64,000 nt of DNA, taken from contig NZ_AKJA01000117.1 in assembly GCF_000282575.1 (NCBI RefSeq), positions 17,449 through 81,448 on the forward strand, in the 5' to 3' direction. The translations under genes and the position numbers were made by a program. Every line of letters starts with the position of its first letter. The first letter of the stretch is position 1. Source of the DNA: Herbaspirillum sp. YR522. GTDB lineage: Bacteria; Pseudomonadota; Gammaproteobacteria; Burkholderiales; Burkholderiaceae_D. Shown piece by piece: positions 58,886 through 64,000 of the stretch. The notes beneath the pieces are model-generated. The model was not told the origin of the DNA and did not search any database. It saw only the letters and a program-made list of their open reading frames with translations.

Positions 58886-59632
58886 ATGACCGAACCCGTC
58901 CGCCTCTCCAAACGCATGTCCGAACTCGGCCTTTGCTCGCGCCGCGAAGCCGACGAATGGATAGAAAAAGGCTGGGTGCGCGTCGATGGCGTGGTGGTCT
59001 CGGTGCTGGGCAGCAAGGTATTGCCGCACCAGAAGGTGACGGTCGAGCGCCAGGCCAGCGCCGAACAGGCGCAGCGCGTGACGATCCTGATCAATAAGCC
59101 GATGGGCTTCGTCAGCGGCCAGGCCGAGGACGGCTACAAGCCGGCGGTGACCCTGGTCAACGCCGAGTCGCGCTGGAGCGAGGACGATTGCGACATGCAA
59201 TATCACCCGCGCCAGTTGCGCAGCCTGGTGCCGGCCGGCCGCCTGGATATCGACTCGGTCGGCTTGCTGGTGCTGACCCAGGACGGCCGCATCGCCAAGC
59301 ACCTGATCGGCGAGGACTCGTCGGTCGACAAGGAATACCTGGTGCGGGTGCAGTACACCCGGCCTGGCCGCCTGCCCGAGCATGATCTCAAGCGCCTCAA
59401 CCACGGCCTGGTCATGGATGGCAAGCCGCTGCGCCAGGCCAAGGTGGTGTGGCAGAACGAAGACCAGTTGAGCTTTACGCTGCGCGAAGGCAAGAAACGC
59501 CAGATCCGCCGCATGTGCGACATGGTGGGCCTGAAGGTGGTGGGACTGAAGCGGGTGCGCATCGGCGGCGTCAAGCTGGGCGAGTTGCCGACCGGGCAAT
59601 GGCGCTACCTGCGCCCCGACGAAACCTTTTGA
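58886..59632 (+). CDS. rluF: RluF-like 23S rRNA pseudouridine synthase
   Basis: 248 residues. An N-terminal S4 domain ('RLSKRMSELGLCSRREADEW') is followed by the RsuA-family catalytic domain with 'ILINKPMGFVSG', active Asp in 'VPAGRLDIDSVGLLVLTQDG' and 'GKKRQIRRMCDMVGLKVVGL'. The 'RQIRRMCD..GLKV..LKR.RI' ending is closest to RluF, which modifies U2604 in E. coli 23S rRNA. The exact target here is inferred. It lies after glnD in the same direction. Confidence 0.88.
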   Translation: MTEPVRLSKRMSELGLCSRREADEWIEKGWVRVDGVVVSVLGSKVLPHQKVTVERQASAEQAQRVTILINKPMGFVSGQAEDGYKPAVTLVNAESRWSEDDCDMQYHPRQLRSLVPAGRLDIDSVGLLVLTQDGRIAKHLIGEDSSVDKEYLVRVQYTRPGRLPEHDLKRLNHGLVMDGKPLRQAKVVWQNEDQLSFTLREGKKRQIRRMCDMVGLKVVGLKRVRIGGVKLGELPTGQWRYLRPDETF

Positions 59633-59674
59633 GGGGTGCCGTTCGCCCCGGGGATACCCAGGGCGTATCGCGGA

Positions 59675-60169
59675 TCACAGGAAGCGGTCCAGTATCTTGC
59701 GGCTATGCTTGTCCAGCGCCTTGAGGTCGCGCACCAGGAACTGGATGCCGTGGCTGTCGGCCACCAGCAAGGCCGATTGCGGCAGGCGCCGGATGTCTTC
59801 CTCGCCCCGCAACGTGAAGGTGGTGCGACCGCGGCTGGTCTGCACTGTCCAGTCGCTGGGCGTGGCGTAGGTCGAGACGCTGTCGATGCGCACGATCTCG
59901 GGCATGAATTCACGGCTGGCCAGTTCTTCCTCGATCAGGCTGCGCACTTCCCCGCCGACCTGCTGCAAACGGTCGATCCAGGCCAGTTCATGGCCGTCGC
60001 TGCTGACGATGGAAATGCCATGATCGGGCGCCCCGATCGGGAAGGCCCGCACCGGGATTACGTTCTCGTGGCTCACGCCGTCGGCGTCGACCAGCACCAG
60101 GCGCCCGAAGTTGTTACGCCGCAGGCGCAGCGCCAGCAGCGCCTGTCCGATATCAGTGCTCATGTTCAA
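59675..60169 (-). CDS. DUF1854 protein associated with cyanophycin metabolism
   Basis: 164 residues, soluble, with DUF1854 blocks: 'GVSHENVIPVRAFPIGAPDHGISIVS' (quoted in part), 'DGHELAWIDRL', 'LASREFMPEIVRI' and 'RGRTTFTLRGEEDIRRL'. Such proteins are found beside an ABC transporter and cphA in betaproteobacteria, as here. The molecular role is unknown. Its start overlaps the ABC transporter stop by 4 bases, so the two are co-translated and may act together. Confidence 0.8.
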   Translation of the reverse strand: MNMSTDIGQALLALRLRRNNFGRLVLVDADGVSHENVIPVRAFPIGAPDHGISIVSSDGHELAWIDRLQQVGGEVRSLIEEELASREFMPEIVRIDSVSTYATPSDWTVQTSRGRTTFTLRGEEDIRRLPQSALLVADSHGIQFLVRDLKALDKHSRKILDRFL

Positions 60170-62454
60170 ACCCCTCCCTCGGCCTGGCTGACCGAGACCT
60201 CGGCTTCGCCATCCGGATTGCGCGCCTGCGCCTGGTACAGCTTGTAGTAGTGACCTTCGCGCGCCATCAGTTCTTCGTGGTTACCCACTTCCACCACCTG
60301 GCCGCGGTCCAGCACCACCAGGCGATCGGCCTTGCGCAGCGTCGACAGGCGGTGGGCGATGGCAATCGTGGTGCGGCCCTTGACCAGGTTGTCCAGCGCC
60401 TTCTGGATTTCCTTCTCGGTGGTGGTGTCGACCGATGACGTGGCTTCATCCAGGATCAGGATGCGCGGGTCGATCAGCAGCGCGCGCGCAATCGAGATGC
60501 GCTGGCGCTCGCCGCCCGACAGCGCCTGGCCGCGCTCGCCGACCAGCGAATCGTAGCCCTGCGGCAGGCGCAGGATGAATTCGTGGGCATGCGCGGCACG
60601 GGCGGCGGCGACGATTTCCTCGCGGGTCGCTTCCGGCTTGCCGTAGGCGATGTTCTCGGCGATCGTGCCGAAGAACAGGAAAGGCTCCTGCAGCACCAGC
60701 CCGATGTTGCGACGATATTGCGAAATCGGCAGCGAACGAATATCGACGCCATCGACCCGGATCGCGCCTTCGGACACATCGTAGAAACGGCAGATCAGGT
60801 TGACCATGGTGCTCTTGCCGGAGCCGCTGTGACCGACCAGGCCGATCATCTCGCCCGGCGCGATGTTCAAGCTCATGTTGCGGATCACCGCCCGGTTGCC
60901 GTAGCGAAAGCCGATATTGCGCACTTCGATGGCGCCCTGCACTTTCTCGATATGCACCGGGTTGGCCGGCTCCGGCACGCTCGATACATGGTCGAGGATG
61001 TCGAAGATACGCTTGGCACCGGCAGCGGCCTTCTGCGTCACGGACACGATGCGACTCATCGAATCCAGGCGGGTGTAGAAACGGCTGATATAGGCCAGGA
61101 AGGCGGTCAGCACACCGACCGTGATCTGGTTGCCGGAGACCTGCCAGATACCGAACACCCACACCACCAGCAGCCCGATCTCGGTCAGCAGCGTCACCGT
61201 CGGGGTAAACAAGGACCAGATCTTGTTGACCCGGTCGTTGACCAGCAGGTTGTGGCGATTGGCTTCGCGGAAGCGGTCCACTTCGCGCTTTTCCTGGGCG
61301 AAGGCCTTGACCACGCGGATGCCGGGGATGGTGTCGGCCAGCACGTTGGTCACCTCGGACCAGATGCGGTCGATCTTCTCGAAGCCATGCCGCAGGCGGT
61401 CGCGCACCACGTGGATCATCCAGGCGATGAACGGCAGCGGCAGCAGCGTCACCAGTGCCAGCCAGGGATTGATCGAGATCAGGATCGCCGCCGTCATGAT
61501 GATCATCAGCACATCGATGGCGAAGTCGAGCAGGTGCAGCGACAGGAACACGCAGATGCGGTCGGTTTCGGAGCCGATGCGGGCCATCAGGTCGCCGGTA
61601 CGCTTGCCGCCGAAGTATTCCTGCGACAGCCGCAGCAAGTGCTCGTAGGTGCTGGTGCGCAGGTCGGCACCGATGCGCTCCGACACCAGCGCCAGGATGT
61701 AGGTGCGCGCCCAGCCCAGCGCCCAGGCCAGCAGCGCGGCGGCCAGCAGTCCGCTGAGGTACTTGGTGGCCAGCCCGACGTTGATCGGCGCGCCGTTCTG
61801 GAACGGGATCAGCACGTTGTCCATCAGCGGCATCGTCATGTAGGGCGGCACCAGCGTGGCGGCGGTGGAGGCCAGCGTCAGCACGAAGCCCAGCAGCAGC
61901 GAGCCCTTGTAGGGCTTGGCGAAGCGCGACAGGCGAAACAGCGCCCAGGTCGACGGCGGCGCTTCCTTGGCTTCCGGGCAAATGGCACAGCTTTCCTGGC
62001 CCTCGGGAATCGGCGCCTTGCATTGCGGGCAGAGATCGCCGCCCTCGTCGTCGGGCGTAATGCCGGAGGCAGCCAGGTCGCGCTGCTGCTCGAACAGCTT
62101 GATCAGGCGCAGCGACTGCGGATTGTGTGCCAGGGTATAGCGCCAGAGCGCCAGGCGGCCGTGCGTATCGCACAATTCGAGCGTGCCCACCCCGGCATGG
62201 TCGATGTGCTTGAGCGACAGGTCGGCGCGGTAGTCCCACTCCTGCCAGAGCTGGCCGTCGGCTCCCCCCGGACGGTTGGCCAGCAGGCGCGTTTCGGTCG
62301 CCACCAGCAGCGATGGCCTGAAGTGCAGCTGGGTATCGAGGTCCAGCTCCAGCCAGGCGACGATGTTCTCGCCGGCGGCCAGGCGGGCCTGGGTTTCCGT
62401 CTTCCAGCGTTCGGGCAGGCTGGACTGTGCGGAATAGATAGTGTCAGTAGTCAT
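60166..62454 (-). CDS. ABC transporter (exporter type) of the cyanophycin locus
   Basis: 762 residues, a fused half-transporter. An unusual N-terminal soluble part (about residues 1-185) contains a Cys4 ribbon 'CPQCKAPIPEGQESCAIC'. Six membrane helices of the type I exporter fold follow (about 190-480), then the nucleotide-binding domain with Walker A 'GLVGHSGSGKSTM', signature 'LSGGERQRISIARALL' and Walker B 'ILILDEATSSVD'. It is divergent from cphA and coupled to the DUF1854 gene. The substrate is unknown. Confidence 0.88.
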   Translation of the reverse strand: MTTDTIYSAQSSLPERWKTETQARLAAGENIVAWLELDLDTQLHFRPSLLVATETRLLANRPGGADGQLWQEWDYRADLSLKHIDHAGVGTLELCDTHGRLALWRYTLAHNPQSLRLIKLFEQQRDLAASGITPDDEGGDLCPQCKAPIPEGQESCAICPEAKEAPPSTWALFRLSRFAKPYKGSLLLGFVLTLASTAATLVPPYMTMPLMDNVLIPFQNGAPINVGLATKYLSGLLAAALLAWALGWARTYILALVSERIGADLRTSTYEHLLRLSQEYFGGKRTGDLMARIGSETDRICVFLSLHLLDFAIDVLMIIMTAAILISINPWLALVTLLPLPFIAWMIHVVRDRLRHGFEKIDRIWSEVTNVLADTIPGIRVVKAFAQEKREVDRFREANRHNLLVNDRVNKIWSLFTPTVTLLTEIGLLVVWVFGIWQVSGNQITVGVLTAFLAYISRFYTRLDSMSRIVSVTQKAAAGAKRIFDILDHVSSVPEPANPVHIEKVQGAIEVRNIGFRYGNRAVIRNMSLNIAPGEMIGLVGHSGSGKSTMVNLICRFYDVSEGAIRVDGVDIRSLPISQYRRNIGLVLQEPFLFFGTIAENIAYGKPEATREEIVAAARAAHAHEFILRLPQGYDSLVGERGQALSGGERQRISIARALLIDPRILILDEATSSVDTTTEKEIQKALDNLVKGRTTIAIAHRLSTLRKADRLVVLDRGQVVEVGNHEELMAREGHYYKLYQAQARNPDGEAEVSVSQAEGGV

Positions 62455-62907
62455 TTAAAGGCAGAGTTGCGCCCGTTGCGAGCGGTATTACTTCTACAGA
62501 TGGTCGATGCGCCAGGTCTGCCTGGCGTCCCCCCGACAACCGACTGCGAGCAGCGCGCGATTATAGCGCAGCGCCGGCGCCGTCCGGATGCCCCGTTCAA
62601 GAGCGGTCAGTGCGGACAGCGCAGAGGACTTAACGCGACAGACAGGCAATTGGTGTACCACCACTTTTTTTGTGGCAGGCCGCGCACGCGGAGCCGGTGC
62701 TCTGCCACAATGTTGCCGTTTTTCATCAAAGCGGGCTGACTTGCCTTTTTGCTCACTGCAGTAAACCAAATGCGGCCCGGCACGTTACTGGAGCATGCGT
62801 TATTCTGACGGAATCCTGACCGAATAATTCTGTCCGACCAATAATAGAAACGCCGGCTTAGCGGCAACAAGACCAATCGACACGCAACAATCGGCACACC
62901 TCAAGCT
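62455..62907. promoter_or_regulatory. Divergent ABC transporter/cphA control region
   Basis: A 453-base gap. A perfect TATAAT on the minus strand (62560-62565) is a likely -10 for the transporter operon, though the -35 is poor. On the plus strand CTGACC (62816-62821), 18 bases and AATAAT (62840-62845) may serve cphA. The remaining sequence shows no gene or RNA I can support. Confidence 0.45.
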
Positions 62908-64000
62908 ATGAAAAACATTGAATTCCTGCGTTTCCTGCCTTTGCAAGGTCCCAACATCTGGACCTACCGTTCGGCGCTCGAGGTGTGGATCGACATTGGC
63001 GAACTGGAAGATTTCCCGTCCAACACCATTCCCGGCTTCACCGACCGCCTGACCACCTGGCTGCCCACGCTGATCGAGCATCGCTGCAGCTACGAGGTGC
63101 GCGGCGGTTTCGTGCAACGCCTGCGCGAAGGCACCTGGCCCGGTCACATCCTCGAACACGTCACGCTCGAGCTGCAGAACCTGGCCGGCCTGCCGGGCGG
63201 TTTCGGCAAGGCGCGCGAGACCAATGTGCGCGGGGTATACAAGGTGGTGGTACGCGCGCGCCATGAAACGGTCACCCGTGCGGCTCTGTACGCCGCCCGC
63301 GACCTGGTCATGGCCGCCATCGAGGACCGCCCCTACAACGTCGAGGCAGCGCTCGAGAAGCTGCGCGGCATGGTCGACAAGCTGTGCCTGGGGCCCAGCA
63401 CCGCCTGCATCGTCGATGCCGCCGAGGAACGCCGCATCCCGACCATCCGCCTGTCCGAAGGCAATCTGGTGCAGCTCGGCCATGGCTGCCGCCAGCGCCG
63501 TATCTGGACCGCCGAGTCGGACCAGACCGGCGCCATCGCCGAGAGCATCTCGCGCGACAAGGACCTGACCAAGACCCTGCTCGAGAACTGCGGCCTGCGG
63601 GTGCCCGAAGGGCGCCTGGTCGACAGCCCAGAAGACGCCTGGGACGCCGCCGAGGACATCGGCCTGCCGGTGGTGGTCAAGCCCTGCGACGCCAACCACG
63701 GCCGCGGGGTGTTCATCGACCTCAACACCCGCGAGGAAATCGAGACCGCCTACAAGGTCGCGCTCGACGAAGGCAGCGGGGTCCTGGTCGAGCGCTATGT
63801 CAGCGGACTCGAGCACCGGCTGCTGATCGTCGGCGGCAAGCTCGCCGCGGCCGCCCGTGGCGAGCCGATCTTCATCGTCGGCGACGGCCAGTCGACGGTG
63901 CAGCAACTGCTCGATGAGCTCAACCGCGACCCGCGTCGCGGCCTGCTCGAGGAACACCTGCTGGATCCGGTGCTGCTGGAACGCGAACCGGCTGCCGTGC
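62908..64000 (+). CDS. cphA: Cyanophycin synthetase, N-terminal part (runs off right edge)
   Basis: 364 codons are visible from the ATG at 62908. The start 'MKNIEFLRFLPLQGPNIW' and 'GTWPGHILEHVTLELQNLAG' are typical of the CphA N-terminal domain. An ATP-grasp domain begins near residue 210 ('SRDKDLTKTLLENCGLRVPE', 'GLPVVVKPCDANHGRGVFID', 'GVLVERYVSGLEHRLLIVGG'). CphA adds Asp then Arg to build the storage polymer multi-L-arginyl-poly-L-aspartate. The Mur ligase-like C-terminal half would lie past the window. Confidence 0.95.
   Translation, partial: MKNIEFLRFLPLQGPNIWTYRSALEVWIDIGELEDFPSNTIPGFTDRLTTWLPTLIEHRCSYEVRGGFVQRLREGTWPGHILEHVTLELQNLAGLPGGFGKARETNVRGVYKVVVRARHETVTRAALYAARDLVMAAIEDRPYNVEAALEKLRGMVDKLCLGPSTACIVDAAEERRIPTIRLSEGNLVQLGHGCRQRRIWTAESDQTGAIAESISRDKDLTKTLLENCGLRVPEGRLVDSPEDAWDAAEDIGLPVVVKPCDANHGRGVFIDLNTREEIETAYKVALDEGSGVLVERYVSGLEHRLLIVGGKLAAAARGEPIFIVGDGQSTVQQLLDELNRDPRRGLLEEHLLDPVLLEREPAAV

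Overview
This GC-rich window looks chromosomal and comes from a betaproteobacterium. The order rpsB-tsf-pyrH-frr-uppS-cdsA-dxr-rseP-bamA-skp-lpxD-fabZ-lpxA-lpxB-rnhB, the neighbours guaA/guaB/rnfH/ratA/smpB, ppsA/ppsR, map/glnD and a cyanophycin synthetase locus together point to Burkholderiales. Oxalobacteraceae (Massilia/Duganella/Janthinobacterium/Herbaspirillum relatives) is my best guess. The family is inferred from gene order and protein style, since no rRNA gene is present. No tRNA, rRNA, CRISPR array or insertion sequence was recognised.

Positions 1-23200 carry a type VI secretion system (T6SS). On the minus strand, reading right to left, are a TPR lipoprotein, tssB, tssC, hcp, tssE, tssF, tssG, clpV, a vgrG, a DUF4123 adaptor, and a VasX-like effector cut by the left edge. 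A divergent plus-strand operon carries tssJ, tssK, tssL, a second vgrG with a C-terminal beta-rich extension, a DUF2515-like candidate effector and a lipoprotein that is the likely immunity partner. tssA and tssM are not in the window and should lie left of position 1 or elsewhere.

Positions 23200-34500 hold housekeeping genes (guaA, guaB, rnfH, ratA, smpB). These are followed by a less ordinary stretch: a TPR/GT9-like glycosyltransferase gene next to a Ser/Thr-rich, cysteine-free low-complexity protein, then a CpxRA-type two-component system whose upstream region has an exact GTAAA-N5-GTAAA CpxR box, then an NfeD/stomatin (SPFH) pair separated by 9-bp tandem repeats.

Positions 34500-55000 hold ppsA with its divergent regulator ppsR, a DUF6314 gene, and a long minus-strand run from rpsB (right) to a SpoU methyltransferase (left). 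That run couples translation, UMP synthesis, isoprenoid/phospholipid synthesis, outer-membrane assembly and lipid A synthesis. Several intercistronic gaps contain strong hairpins. Clear intrinsic terminators follow guaA, guaB, ppsA, tsf and (plus strand) smpB.

Positions 55000-64000 hold map, glnD and an RluF-like pseudouridine synthase on the plus strand. The right end is a cyanophycin locus: a DUF1854 protein and an ABC exporter on the minus strand, divergent from cphA, which runs off the right edge.
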